Source: Rhodoplanes sp. Z2-YC6860
GTDB lineage: Bacteria > Pseudomonadota > Alphaproteobacteria > Rhizobiales > Xanthobacteraceae
DNA length: 64,000 nucleotides
Direction of reading: 5' to 3'
Assembly: GCF_001579845.1 (NCBI RefSeq)
Contig: NZ_CP007440.1
Span: forward strand, 2,112,001-2,176,000
The notes beneath the pieces are model-generated. The model did no database searches and was not told where the DNA came from. It worked only from the letters and a program-made list of their open reading frames with translations. Positions 16,785-25,428 of the stretch are shown here, piece after piece; position 1 is the first letter of the stretch; every line of letters starts with the position of its first letter. The translations under genes were made by a program, and so were the position numbers.

Positions 16785-18251
16785 ATGAGATTTCCACGCC
16801 GGCAATTTCTGCATCTTGCCACGGGCGCCGTCGCGCTCCCCGCGGTGTGGCGCGCAGCACGTGCAGAAGATCGTCCGGCGCCGTCAACGACGATTGCCGA
16901 ACGGCTCGCTGCCTATGCGTATGGATTACGTTACGAAGACCTCGACGCCGAGACGATCGAGCGGGTCAAATCGCACGTCATCGATACGCTGGGCTGCGGC
17001 CTTGCCGCTTTCGACGAGAAGCCGGTGCGCATCTGCCGCGATGTAGCGCTGTTGAGCAGCGGCGGCGGTGCGACCGTCATCGGCACGGCGCACCGTGTCG
17101 GGCCCGATCTCGCGGCCTTCGCCAATGACGCCGCGGTCCGTTATCTCGATCTGAACGACGCCTATGTGGCGAGCGTCACCGGCCATCCGAGCGACACCAT
17201 CGCGGCCTGCCTTGCGGTCGCCGAAGTCGAGCGTTCAAGCCCTGCTGAGCTCATCACGGCGATCGCGCTCGCCTACGAGATCAACTGCCGGCTGATCGAC
17301 GCCTTCGACATCAGCGCCCGCGGTTGGGACGTTCCGGTGTTCAACCTGCCGGCAGTGGCGCTCGCGGCAGGCAAGCTGATGAAGCTTCCGCCCGACAAGC
17401 TCACGCAGGCCGTCAACCTTTCGCTCAACGACCACATCCCGATGGGACAGACGCGTACGCAAACGCTGTCCGACTGGAAAGGCATCGCCGCCGCCGAAGC
17501 CGCTCGCAACGGCGTGTTCGCCGCCATGCTGGCGCGCGGCGGCCTCACAGGTCCGGCACCGATTTTTGAAGGCCGTTTGGGCTTCTTCAAGCTGGTCGCC
17601 GCGCCGGCCGCGCTCGATGTCGAAAGCTTCGGCCAGCGCGGCGTGCCGTTCCGCATCCATCAATGCGGCATGAAATCTTATCCGGCTCATGTCTCTGCCC
17701 AGACTGCCGTTCCGGCGGCGGTCGCGCTCGCCAAGCAGATCGGCAATCTCGACCGCGTGACGGCCATCGAGATCGGCACCACGCGCCGCGGCTATCAGAT
17801 GGCCGGCAGCGGCGCCGAGAAGTGGACACCGGACTCCAAGGAGACCGCAGACCACAGCCTGCCTTACATCACGGCGCGCGCGATGTTCGACGGCGATCTC
17901 GACAACGACAGCTACGCGCCGGACAAGCTTCATGAGCTACGCGTCGTAGCCTTCATGCGCAAGATCACCGTGAAGGAGGACCCGGCCTTCGCCACCATCA
18001 CGGTCAGCGTGCCGCCCACGCGGCTGACCGCAACGCTCGACGATGGACGGCGCGTGACGCTTCTCGTCGACAAGATGCCGGGCTTTCCGGGACAGCCGAC
18101 CAGCCGCACCGACGTCGAGCGGAAGTTCCGCAGCAACGTTGGCAAGCGGTGGTCGACAGCGCAGACCGATGCGGTGCTCGAGGCACTGTGGCGTCTCGAC
18201 AAGACGGACGATCTGTCCGCCTTGCTCGGCCGGCTTTCGCTGCAGTCGTAA
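16785..18251 (+). CDS. Exported MmgE/PrpD family protein
   Basis: The 488-residue product contains the MmgE/PrpD fold of 2-methylcitrate dehydratase and cis-aconitate decarboxylase relatives: VKSHVIDTLGCGLAAF, RYLDLNDAYV, HPSDTIAACLAVAE, the GWDVPVF segment and MKSYPAHVSAQT. Unusually for this cytoplasmic family it begins with a clear twin-arginine signal peptide, RFPRRQFLHLATGAVALPAV, ending RAARA. That signal is nearly the same as the one I know from many Bradyrhizobium TctC proteins. The start ATG lies ten bases after the TctC gene. An upstream open frame overlapping tctC is rejected because it is out of frame with it. The substrate is not known; a dehydratase or decarboxylase acting in the periplasm is inferred. 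Confidence 0.85.
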   Translation: MRFPRRQFLHLATGAVALPAVWRAARAEDRPAPSTTIAERLAAYAYGLRYEDLDAETIERVKSHVIDTLGCGLAAFDEKPVRICRDVALLSSGGGATVIGTAHRVGPDLAAFANDAAVRYLDLNDAYVASVTGHPSDTIAACLAVAEVERSSPAELITAIALAYEINCRLIDAFDISARGWDVPVFNLPAVALAAGKLMKLPPDKLTQAVNLSLNDHIPMGQTRTQTLSDWKGIAAAEAARNGVFAAMLARGGLTGPAPIFEGRLGFFKLVAAPAALDVESFGQRGVPFRIHQCGMKSYPAHVSAQTAVPAAVALAKQIGNLDRVTAIEIGTTRRGYQMAGSGAEKWTPDSKETADHSLPYITARAMFDGDLDNDSYAPDKLHELRVVAFMRKITVKEDPAFATITVSVPPTRLTATLDDGRRVTLLVDKMPGFPGQPTSRTDVERKFRSNVGKRWSTAQTDAVLEALWRLDKTDDLSALLGRLSLQS

Positions 18252-18299
18252 CAAACGCCTATTGAGGGAGGTCCGTGCCGGTCCTTACCGGTTTGCTGC

Positions 18300-18794
18300 T
18301 TATTTGGATTGCTCGGCCTTGAGCTGTTCCGGGCTCGTGTAAGGCGTCGAGGTCGCCGGACCCATGCCGACGATCAGCAGCACCGCATCGGTATCCTTGG
18401 CGCCGTCCCAGTGGACCTGCTTGCCGTAGTGGGTGACGAACGAACCGGCGGGCATCGGCACGCTGCTGTGTTCCGGATCCCATGTGGGCCCGCTGCCGAC
18501 CCACCAGGTTCCGGAGATCACGGTGATGAAGCGGTCGTTGGGATGGAAATGCGGCTTGCTGAAGTGGTTTCCTGCCGTCCATTTGTTGAGCACACCATAG
18601 AGGCCGGGCTTGCTCGGATCGCCGAACAGCACCGCCTGCTGGGCGCCGGCGGCATTCACCGGACTCCACTTGATCTGATCGGGCAACTGAAAGACCACCG
18701 CTTTCGGATCAAGCTCGGCAGCGCGCGACGCGACCGGCGCCAGCATCGCCGCGAGCGCAAGCGCGGTCAGTGTTTTCGTCAAAGCATTCGTCAT
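18300..18794 (-). CDS. Secreted cupin-domain protein
   Basis: The 164-residue protein starts at MTNALTKTLTALALAAMLAPVASRAAELDPKAVVFQ, a Sec signal peptide followed by a single cupin barrel. Metal-binding cupin motifs are visible: HFSKPHFHPNDRFITVISG (motif 1, with the His residues and a neighbouring Asp/Arg) and PAGSFVTHYGKQVHWDG (motif 2). The ending is TSPEQLKAEQSK. Similar small periplasmic cupins are annotated as DUF4437 or plain cupin proteins of unknown substrate in rhizobia. It faces the MmgE/PrpD gene (convergent) and is divergent from the ModA-like gene. The upstream open frame to 18998 has no protein-like content. Confidence 0.82.
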   Translation of the reverse strand: MTNALTKTLTALALAAMLAPVASRAAELDPKAVVFQLPDQIKWSPVNAAGAQQAVLFGDPSKPGLYGVLNKWTAGNHFSKPHFHPNDRFITVISGTWWVGSGPTWDPEHSSVPMPAGSFVTHYGKQVHWDGAKDTDAVLLIVGMGPATSTPYTSPEQLKAEQSK

Positions 18795-18915
18795 GATCGC
18801 CTCCCTGCATAATTTTTTGCGCAGCCGGTTTGGCTGCTGTCGAAACCTGTGGAACGATAGGCGTCTTCTGAGCCCGCTGGAAGCCGGGTCGCGTGGGTGA
18901 GCGGACAGCATTCGG

Positions 18916-19611
18916 GTGGGAAAGATCGTGCACGCCGTCGAGATCAATGTGCTGAGCGGCGCTGCTGTGGAGCCGGGCCTGCATGCCGCGGCCGACATCT
19001 ACCGCAAGCAGACCGGAAACCAGGTCAAGATCGCATTCGCCACCACGCCTGAGATGCGCCGTCTGGTCGGCGAGGGCGTTGCACCCGATGTCTGGATCGC
19101 GCCGCCGGCGGCGCTGGATGAGTTTGCAACATCGGGCCGCGTCGACGCGGCAGCGCGGGTGTTGCTTGGCCGCGTCGGCGTCGGAGTTGCGATCCGCGAC
19201 GGTGCGCGCAAGCCCGACGTCTCGACGGTCGATGCGTTCAAGCGTGCGGTGCTCGACGCGGATGCCGTGATCTACAATCGCGCGTCGAGCGGGCTTTATG
19301 TCGAGGCACTGTTGCAGCGGCTGGGCCTCGCCGAGCAAATCCAAGCGAAGACCAGGCGTTACATCGGCACCGACATGATCGGGCCTCTCATCAACGGCCA
19401 AGGCCGAGAGATCGGCTTCATGCCGGTGGTGCAAATCCTGAACTGGCGCGGGCGAGGCTTGCAACTCGCAGGCCCGCTCCCTGCCGACATCCAGCACCAC
19501 ACGACCTATGCGGCGGCGCCGGCGCCGGGGTCCGCAGGCGGTCTCGGTTTCGTGCGCTATCTCGGAACCCCGGAGGCGAAGGCGGTGTTCGCGCGTGCGG
19601 GAGTCGAGTAA
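18916..19611 (+). CDS. ModA-like solute-binding protein without a signal peptide
   Basis: The 231-residue product (GTG start; another GTG lies four codons on) has the molybdate-binding-protein fold: INVLSGAAVEPGLHAAADIYRKQTGNQVKIAF, PDVWIAPPAALDEF, VYNRASSG-type segment IYNRASSGLYVEALLQRLGL, and the end GGLGFVRYLGTPEAKAVFARAGVE. The first beta strand begins at about residue 9, so there is no room for a signal peptide. This is odd for a periplasmic receptor and suggests a cytoplasmic binding role or a lost leader. No modB or modC is present. It ends six bases before fau and is probably co-transcribed with it. Confidence 0.78.
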   Translation: MGKIVHAVEINVLSGAAVEPGLHAAADIYRKQTGNQVKIAFATTPEMRRLVGEGVAPDVWIAPPAALDEFATSGRVDAAARVLLGRVGVGVAIRDGARKPDVSTVDAFKRAVLDADAVIYNRASSGLYVEALLQRLGLAEQIQAKTRRYIGTDMIGPLINGQGREIGFMPVVQILNWRGRGLQLAGPLPADIQHHTTYAAAPAPGSAGGLGFVRYLGTPEAKAVFARAGVE

Positions 19612-19617
19612 CGTGGC

Positions 19618-20211
19618 ATGGTGACTGACGTTCAACCCCTCGACCAGCGCAAGGCCGCGCTTCGTGCCGCGGCGCTCGCCCGCCGCGATGCGATCCCCCC
19701 GGAGGAACAGCAGAACGCGGCAAACGCGATCGCTGCGCGGCCGTTTCCGTTACCGGTGCCCGCGGGCGCCGTGGTTTCCGGCTTCATGCCGCTGAAAAGC
19801 GAGATCAACCCGTTGCCGCTCTTGCGCCGGCTGGCTGACGCGGGCGCCAAGCTCGCGCTGCCGGTGGTGGCCGGCCGCGGCCAGCCCTTGACCATGCGCG
19901 CCTACGCCTTCGGCCAGGAGCTCAACTCCGGCGTCTGGGGCATCCGCGAGCCGAAACCTGATGCGCCCGAGGTCGACCCAGACATTTTGATCGTGCCGCT
20001 TGCGGCCTTCGACCGCCGTGGCCACCGCATCGGCTACGGCGCGGCCTATTACGACATGACGATCAATCGCTTGCGCGGCCGGAAGCCAGTCACCACGATA
20101 GGCATCGCCTATGCGGCGCAAGAAGTCGCCGATGTCCCGGTAGCGGCCCACGACGCGAGGCTTGATCTTGTGCTAACCGAACGTGACGTGATCGACTGCC
20201 GCGGGCTTTGA
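19618..20211 (+). CDS. fau: 5-formyltetrahydrofolate cyclo-ligase
   Basis: The 197-residue enzyme converts 5-formyl-THF to 5,10-methenyl-THF using ATP. Conserved blocks are RRDAIPPEEQ, GFMPLKSEINPLPLLRRL, GVWGIREPKPD, PDILIVPLAAFDRRGHRIGYGAAYYD (the signature with the GYGxGYYD-like loop, here GYGAAYYD), and the final IGIAYAAQEV. Length is normal. In most alphaproteobacteria this gene directly follows zapA and the 6S RNA; here it is about 8 kb downstream after inserted genes. It ends one base before the YmdB gene, a common operon partner. Confidence 0.95.
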   Translation: MVTDVQPLDQRKAALRAAALARRDAIPPEEQQNAANAIAARPFPLPVPAGAVVSGFMPLKSEINPLPLLRRLADAGAKLALPVVAGRGQPLTMRAYAFGQELNSGVWGIREPKPDAPEVDPDILIVPLAAFDRRGHRIGYGAAYYDMTINRLRGRKPVTTIGIAYAAQEVADVPVAAHDARLDLVLTERDVIDCRGL

Positions 20212-20212
20212 T

Positions 20213-21049
20213 ATGCGCATTCTTTTTATCGGCGACATCGTGGGACGCAGCGGCCGCAACGTGCTGCTCGATCGGCTGCCCAAGCTGATCGCCGGCTGGC
20301 AGCTCGATTTCGTCGTGGTCAACGGCGAGAACGCCGCTGGCGGCTTCGGCATTACCGAGGCGATCTACAACGAATTCATCGATGCCGGCGCCGACGCCAT
20401 CACGCTCGGCAATCACGCCTGGGACCAGCGCGAGGCTCTGGTGTTCATCGAGCGCGCGCCGCGTCTGATCCGTCCGCTCAACTATCCGGCCGGCACGCCG
20501 GGCCGCGGCGCTGCGATGATCGACACCAAGGCCGGCAAGCGCGTGCTGGTGATGAATGTGATGGGCCGCATCTTCATGGACGCGCTGGACGACCCGTTCG
20601 CCGCGGTCGAGCGCGAGCTTGCCGCCTGTGCGCTGGGGGATGCCGCCGACGCCATCATCATCGACATGCATTGCGAGGCGACCAGCGAGAAGCAGGGGAT
20701 GGGCTATTTCGCCGACGGCCGCGCCAGCCTCGTGGTCGGCACGCACACCCACGTGCCGACATCGGATCATCGCATCCTCAAGTCCGGCACCGCCTTCATC
20801 TCCGATGTCGGCATGACCGGCGACTATGACTCGGTGATCGGCATGGCCAAGGACGAGCCGCTCGGCCGCTTCATCCGCAAGATCCCGCAGGGCAAGTTCG
20901 AGCCGGCGGGAGGGCCTGCCACGCTCTGCGCCATCGCGATCGAGACCAATGACGCAACGGGGCTCGCCACACGCGTCAGCCCGGTACGGCTTGGCGGTGC
21001 ACTGGAAGAGGTGCAGCCGGCATTCTGGTCCGATGCAAAAATCGGCTGA
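20213..21049 (+). CDS. YmdB-family metallophosphoesterase
   Basis: The 278-residue protein belongs to the YmdB/TIGR00282 phosphodiesterases that hydrolyse 2',3'-cyclic nucleotides or cAMP in the few studied cases. The metal site is complete: FIGDIVGRSGRN with the first Asp, VVNGENAAGGFG, LGNHAWDQREAL, DMHCEATSEKQGMGYF and GTHTHVPTSDHRI. There is no signal peptide. It starts one base after the fau stop, so translational coupling is likely. fau-ymdB pairing is common in this order. The physiological substrate in this group is unknown. Confidence 0.92.
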   Translation: MRILFIGDIVGRSGRNVLLDRLPKLIAGWQLDFVVVNGENAAGGFGITEAIYNEFIDAGADAITLGNHAWDQREALVFIERAPRLIRPLNYPAGTPGRGAAMIDTKAGKRVLVMNVMGRIFMDALDDPFAAVERELAACALGDAADAIIIDMHCEATSEKQGMGYFADGRASLVVGTHTHVPTSDHRILKSGTAFISDVGMTGDYDSVIGMAKDEPLGRFIRKIPQGKFEPAGGPATLCAIAIETNDATGLATRVSPVRLGGALEEVQPAFWSDAKIG

Positions 21050-21054
21050 GCCTT

Positions 21055-21070
21055 AACGAAAGCTTTCGTT
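21055..21070. repeat. Perfect 16-bp palindrome
   Basis: AACGAAAGCTTTCGTT is self-complementary over all 16 bases and lies six bases after the ymdB stop. There is no T tract after it, so it is not a classical terminator; it may be an operator for the DUF2336 gene or a processing site. Confidence 0.5.
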
Positions 21071-21257
21071 GCACCGGGGGTAGAGTCGCAAGAAGCCGAT
21101 TTCACGTCGATTGTCTGGCTTTGCCAGCAATCTCGGAAATTTCATTGCGAGCAGAACGGTATGCCGATGGTTTCATTTTTTACCGATTGGCAAGGCTCGC
21201 GACTTATGGTTGTCGCAGAGCAATTCATAGACGTCTCTTCCGCCAGAATGGTGTCGC

Positions 21258-22376
21258 GTGTCGCAAGCGCAAAATTCTCTCATTTCCGAAGTTGAAAGCG
21301 CGATTGCCACCGGCTCCGCGGATAAACGTGTCGACGCGCTGCGTCGGATCACCGACCTGTTCATGGTTCGGGCTGACGAGTATTCGGACGATCAGGTAGA
21401 GGTATTCGACGACGTCATTGCGCGGCTTGCCGAACAGATCGAAGCCAAGGCGCGCGCCGAGCTAGCGCGGCGGCTTGCGCCTGTCAGTCGCGCGCCGGTC
21501 GCGGTGATCCGCAAGCTCGCGCTTGACCAGTCGATGGACGTAGCGGAGCCGGTGCTGCGCCAGTCTCCGCGGCTCACCGAGGAGGATTTGCTCACGGTCG
21601 TGCAGACTCAGGGGCAGGATCGGCTGCTCGCCATTTCCCGGCGCGCGACCGTCAGCGAAGCGATCAGCGACGTGCTGGTGACCCGCGGCAGTCAGGAGGT
21701 CGTGCGGTCGGTGGCGCGAAACGAGGGAGCCCGATTCTCGAGTGCGGGTTTCGGCAGGCTGGTCGAACGCTCGGCCGGCGACGACGAGCTCACAGTCGTG
21801 GTCGGTATGCGCAAGGACGTTTCGAAAGAGCACTTCCAGGCGCTGATCGCGAAGGCGTCGGATGCGGTGTTCAAGAAGCTCTCAGCGGACAATCCGGCTG
21901 CGGCGGGGGAGCTGAACCGCGTGCTGTTTGGCCTGACCGGTCACAACGCCGGTGAAACGCCGGCTGCTCCGGTGCAAAGCCCGCCGCGCGACTATACGGC
22001 GGCCAAGACCGTCTTCGATGCGTTGAAGAGTTCGGGCAAGCGACTCGACGCGGCGCTGCAGCAATTTGCCAGCGTCGGCAGGTTTGAGGAGGTCGTGTTT
22101 GCCATAGCGTCTTTGTGCCAGCTGCCGATCGAGGTCGTGGAACGCGTTCTCTCCGACAGGCAGAGCGAAAGCGATCTCGCGCTGTTGCTGATCAAGGCGG
22201 CCGAACTGAAATGGCCGACCGCCAAGGCGATCCTCGAGATGCGCCGCGGCGAGGGTGGTTTGCCGTATAACGCTGCCGAAACCGCGCGAGCGCATTTCGA
22301 CCGGTTGCAGACCGCGACCGCCAAGCGGGTGGTGCGTTTCTATCAGGTCCGCCGCGCCTCTGGCGAAATCAAGTAG
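21258..22376 (+). CDS. DUF2336 domain-containing protein
   Basis: The 372-residue protein starts with GTG ([36 protein letters not shown]). It is made of HEAT-like helical repeats typical of DUF2336: [64 protein letters not shown] and [43 protein letters not shown]. No signal peptide, membrane segment or catalytic motif is seen. DUF2336 proteins are widespread in alphaproteobacteria, some linked to cell-cycle signalling, but their function is unestablished. It stands alone about 200 bases after ymdB and 130 bases before yebC. Confidence 0.85.
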   Translation: MSQAQNSLISEVESAIATGSADKRVDALRRITDLFMVRADEYSDDQVEVFDDVIARLAEQIEAKARAELARRLAPVSRAPVAVIRKLALDQSMDVAEPVLRQSPRLTEEDLLTVVQTQGQDRLLAISRRATVSEAISDVLVTRGSQEVVRSVARNEGARFSSAGFGRLVERSAGDDELTVVVGMRKDVSKEHFQALIAKASDAVFKKLSADNPAAAGELNRVLFGLTGHNAGETPAAPVQSPPRDYTAAKTVFDALKSSGKRLDAALQQFASVGRFEEVVFAIASLCQLPIEVVERVLSDRQSESDLALLLIKAAELKWPTAKAILEMRRGEGGLPYNAAETARAHFDRLQTATAKRVVRFYQVRRASGEIK

Positions 22377-22506
22377 GCGGCCGGGCTTCACGGCGGCCTC
22401 GACTTCCTGGATTTTATCCGTTGCGCGTTCTATAACGCCGCCCATCTCATTATCGGGGATCGCGATCGGCTCACGCGGGCGCGAACCCGCGTCGGACAGG
22501 CGGACC

Positions 22507-23253
22507 ATGGCCGGACATTCGCAATTCAAGAACATCATGCACCGCAAGGGGCGCCAGGATAAGGTGCGCTCCAAGCTGTTTTCCAAGCTCGCGCGCGAAA
22601 TCACCACCGCCGCCAAGCTCGGACTGCCGGACCCGTCGATGAACGCGCGGCTCCGCGCCGCGATCATCGCCGCCCGCGCCGAGAACATGCCGAAGGACGG
22701 CATCGAGCGCGCGATCAAGAAGTCGCAGGGCAACGATACCGAGAACTACGAGGACACGCGCTACGAGGGTTACGGCCCGGGCGGCGTCGCGGTGATCGTC
22801 GAGGTGCTGACCGACAACAGGAATCGCACAGCGGGCGACGTGCGCGCGGCCTTCACCAAGAGCGGCGGCAACATGGCGGAAACCGGCGCGGTGTCGTTCA
22901 TGTTCGACCACGTCGGCCTGGTCGAGTTCGACGCCAAGGTCGCCAATGCCGATCAGATGCTGGAGGCTGCCATCGACGCCGGCGCCGACGACGTGGTCTC
23001 GAACGAGAACGGCCACGAGATCTACACCGCTTTGGACGCGCTGGCCGAAGTCGCGAAGGCGTTGGAGGCGAAGTTCGGCGAGCCCCGGAAGGCTGGGCTG
23101 GTGTGGAAGCCGAAGAACACCATGGCGGTCGACGACGAGAAGGGCGAGAAGCTGCTGAGTCTGCTCGATACGCTGAACGAGCATGACGACGTGCAGAACG
23201 TGTATGCCAACTTCGAAATGTCGGACGCGTTGCTCGCCAAGGCGAGCGCCTAA
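22507..23253 (+). CDS. yebC: YebC/PmpR family protein
   Basis: The 248-residue protein has the exact family start [39 protein letters not shown] and the later blocks [59 protein letters not shown] and [12 protein letters not shown]. Members are cytoplasmic and have been described as transcription regulators (PmpR) and, more recently, as ribosome-associated factors (TACO1-like) easing proline stretches. In many bacteria the gene heads yebC-ruvC-ruvA-ruvB. Here ruvC follows only after about 6 kb of inserted genes. Confidence 0.95.
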   Translation: MAGHSQFKNIMHRKGRQDKVRSKLFSKLAREITTAAKLGLPDPSMNARLRAAIIAARAENMPKDGIERAIKKSQGNDTENYEDTRYEGYGPGGVAVIVEVLTDNRNRTAGDVRAAFTKSGGNMAETGAVSFMFDHVGLVEFDAKVANADQMLEAAIDAGADDVVSNENGHEIYTALDALAEVAKALEAKFGEPRKAGLVWKPKNTMAVDDEKGEKLLSLLDTLNEHDDVQNVYANFEMSDALLAKASA

Positions 23254-23264
23254 CGGTCCGTCTT

Positions 23265-24116
23265 CTAGCTGAACGCCAGCGTCACCATCGCGGCGGCCGC
23301 GACCGCGAGTCCGCCGCGTTTGCGCCATGACAGCGGCTCGGCGAACAGCAGGCGGCCGAGCACGGCCGTGAACACGAATCCGAGCTGAGCGACGGGAATG
23401 AGCACGCTCGCGGGCCCCACTGCGAGGCCGTGGAGCAAGGTGATGAAGCCTGCGAGCAACGTCACGCCGACCATCGCGCCATAGGGAAGGCCCGCGCGGG
23501 GCGGCTTCACGCGCCCATCCGCGAACCACACGAACAAGGTGGCAAGGGAGCAGAACACCCAGGCCTGGGCGGATAGCAGCGTTTCCGGCGGCGAGCCGGC
23601 CAGGAGCCCGATCTTGTAGAGCAGGTTGCCGATGCCGGCCGCGACGGTTGCGAGCAGCACGCGGGTCAGCGATCCTGCGCTCGTTGCGGTGTGTGGTCGT
23701 CCGGATGACTCGCCGGCGAGCGCCACCACGGCGATCAGGGCGAGCGCAAGTCCCGCGAGTTTCATCAGCGTCAGCGGTTCGTGCAGCAGGCCGATCGCGA
23801 GTGCCGCCGTCAGCGTGAAGCTCAGGCGGAAGATCGGCGCGTTGGTGCTGATCGATCCGGTGCGCAGGCTTCGCGAGAAGTTGTAGAAAGCGAAAAACAT
23901 CACCAGGCCGGCGAGCGAACCCCACAGCGCCGCGGGAGCCAGGACGAGTTGCTGCCGCGCCAGTGCATAGACCGTCACCAGCGGGCAGAAGAACCACGCC
24001 TGCAGCATGATGAAGTGCCGCGCTTCGATGCCGGCCGCCGCGGCGCGCTTGTAGATCAGATCGCCCGCGCCGAAACAGACCATGGCGGCGAGCGCGAGAC
24101 CGATGCCAGGGGTCAT
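23265..24116 (-). CDS. EamA/DMT-superfamily transporter
   Basis: The 283-residue membrane protein has ten hydrophobic helices in two EamA repeats, beginning MTPGIGLALAAMVCFGAGDLIYKRAAAAG and repeating as LLATVAAGIGNLLYKIGLLAG. The end of the second half, VGPASVLIPVAQLGFVFTAVLGRLLFAEPLSWRKRGGLAVAAAA, is typical of drug/metabolite exporters. Substrate is unknown. The start codon lies inside a 12-bp direct repeat (24112-24123 and 24129-24140). The upstream copy encodes a six-codon minicistron whose TGA overlaps the ATG, so translation may be coupled. It follows the LVIVD gene by about 27 bases. Confidence 0.85.
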   Translation of the reverse strand: MTPGIGLALAAMVCFGAGDLIYKRAAAAGIEARHFIMLQAWFFCPLVTVYALARQQLVLAPAALWGSLAGLVMFFAFYNFSRSLRTGSISTNAPIFRLSFTLTAALAIGLLHEPLTLMKLAGLALALIAVVALAGESSGRPHTATSAGSLTRVLLATVAAGIGNLLYKIGLLAGSPPETLLSAQAWVFCSLATLFVWFADGRVKPPRAGLPYGAMVGVTLLAGFITLLHGLAVGPASVLIPVAQLGFVFTAVLGRLLFAEPLSWRKRGGLAVAAAAMVTLAFS

Positions 24117-24140
24117 CTGTTAACGGGTGTCATCTGTTAA
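24112..24140 (-). repeat. Duplicated translation start with minicistron
   Basis: The 12-bp sequence TTAACAGATGAC (minus strand) occurs twice, 17 bases apart. The downstream copy contains the EamA start codon. The upstream copy opens a reading frame M-T-P-V-N-R-stop whose TGA overlaps the EamA ATG as ATGA. Confidence 0.6.
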
Positions 24141-24143
24141 GCG

Positions 24144-25403
24144 TCACCGTCCGTCGAATTCCAGGATGAACAGCCCGGCGTTGTAGTCGGTCGCGTAGAT
24201 CAGGCCCGCGGCATCGACGAACACGTCGGCCGACTGAATCACCCGCGTCCGGTTCGGGCGATGATCCATCATCCGCGGCGGCGCGGGCGGCACCCATGCC
24301 CCCACTTCCACCGGCGCCCGTTCGTTGCGGTTGTCGAACACGCGGACGCCGGCGTTCTGGTAGGTCGCAAAGATCAGCTCGGAGCTGACGAATGTGCCGG
24401 GCCGGTTCTCATGCAGGTTATGCGGCCCGAAATGCCCGCCCTTGCTGCGGTAGTCTCTCTCGCCGGGCTGCGGAAAGGTCGCGATGATGGCTGGGCTCGA
24501 CTTCACCTTGTTGTCGAACACCCAGACGTTCTTGATGCCATCCTCCTGATGGTCGAGCACGGCCTCGTCGAGCACGATCAGCAGATCGCGGTCGGGAAGC
24601 GGCAGACAGTTGTGCGTGCCGCCGCCGAACGGCGGCGCGCCGTCGCGATGTGCGATCAGTTTCGGCTTCGAGCGATCAGCGATGTCGATCACGACCATGC
24701 CGGCGTCGCGCCACGCTGCATAAGCGGTGTCGCCGTGGATGATGGCATGGTGCAGGCCGAAACGGCTCGCCTGTGGCCACGACGGCGTCTCGCCCGCCGC
24801 CTGGTTCATGCCAGGGATCCACCAGCGGCCGGCTTCGCGCGGCTTGGCCGGATCGCTCATGTCGATGGTGATGAAGATGTAGTCGGTGAACCCATCGATG
24901 AGGGCCGATGCGTAAGCCCAGCGGCCGCCGGTGTACCAGACGCGATGGATGCCACCGCCTTCGACCGGCATGAAGCCGATGCGCCTTGGCTCGGCTGGCT
25001 TCGAGATGTCGTAGACCGCAAGGCCTGCCGACCAGTCGCGCGCAGCTTCCGGTTTGGCCTCTGCCGTGCCGACCACCTTTCCGAGCTGGCCCTTGTAATA
25101 GGCCTTCTCATCGGCGAATTCGGCAGCCGCGAACATGTCCTTGGCGTGGATCACCAGCAGCAGGTCGTCGTGGGCCTGCAGATGGATGTTCCAGGTGCCG
25201 GGCGGAGCCGCGAGATGTTTCACGGGCTTCGGGTTCTTGGGATCACGAACGTCGACGATGGAAAATCCCTTGGAGAACATGTGGCCGATGTAGGCATGGC
25301 CGCGATGCACCATCACCTGCACGCCATCGGGCCGTCCGCCCTGGTCCGAATAGCCGACGATCCGCATGTTGCGGGCGAAATCAGGCTTCGGAAGCTCGCT
25401 CAT
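24144..25403 (-). CDS. LVIVD-repeat beta-propeller-like protein
   Basis: The 419-residue protein contains LVIVD-type repeats: VHRGHAYIGHMFSKGFSIVDVRDPKNPKPV, SAGLAVYDISKPAEPRRIGF, DYIFITIDMSDPAKPREAG, GMVVIDIADRSKPKLIA and VWVFDNKVKSSPAI, each ending in a V.D..DP.KP-like turn. Together these would build a seven-bladed propeller. There is no signal peptide. Related proteins are encoded near oxidoreductases and amidohydrolases in rhizobial and Burkholderia catabolic clusters and are of unproven function. It lies 25 bases downstream of the FAD monooxygenase gene, so the two are probably one transcript. Confidence 0.85.
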   Translation of the reverse strand: MSELPKPDFARNMRIVGYSDQGGRPDGVQVMVHRGHAYIGHMFSKGFSIVDVRDPKNPKPVKHLAAPPGTWNIHLQAHDDLLLVIHAKDMFAAAEFADEKAYYKGQLGKVVGTAEAKPEAARDWSAGLAVYDISKPAEPRRIGFMPVEGGGIHRVWYTGGRWAYASALIDGFTDYIFITIDMSDPAKPREAGRWWIPGMNQAAGETPSWPQASRFGLHHAIIHGDTAYAAWRDAGMVVIDIADRSKPKLIAHRDGAPPFGGGTHNCLPLPDRDLLIVLDEAVLDHQEDGIKNVWVFDNKVKSSPAIIATFPQPGERDYRSKGGHFGPHNLHENRPGTFVSSELIFATYQNAGVRVFDNRNERAPVEVGAWVPPAPPRMMDHRPNRTRVIQSADVFVDAAGLIYATDYNAGLFILEFDGR

Positions 25404-25428
25404 TTGCCAAGGCTCACTTGCAAAACCT

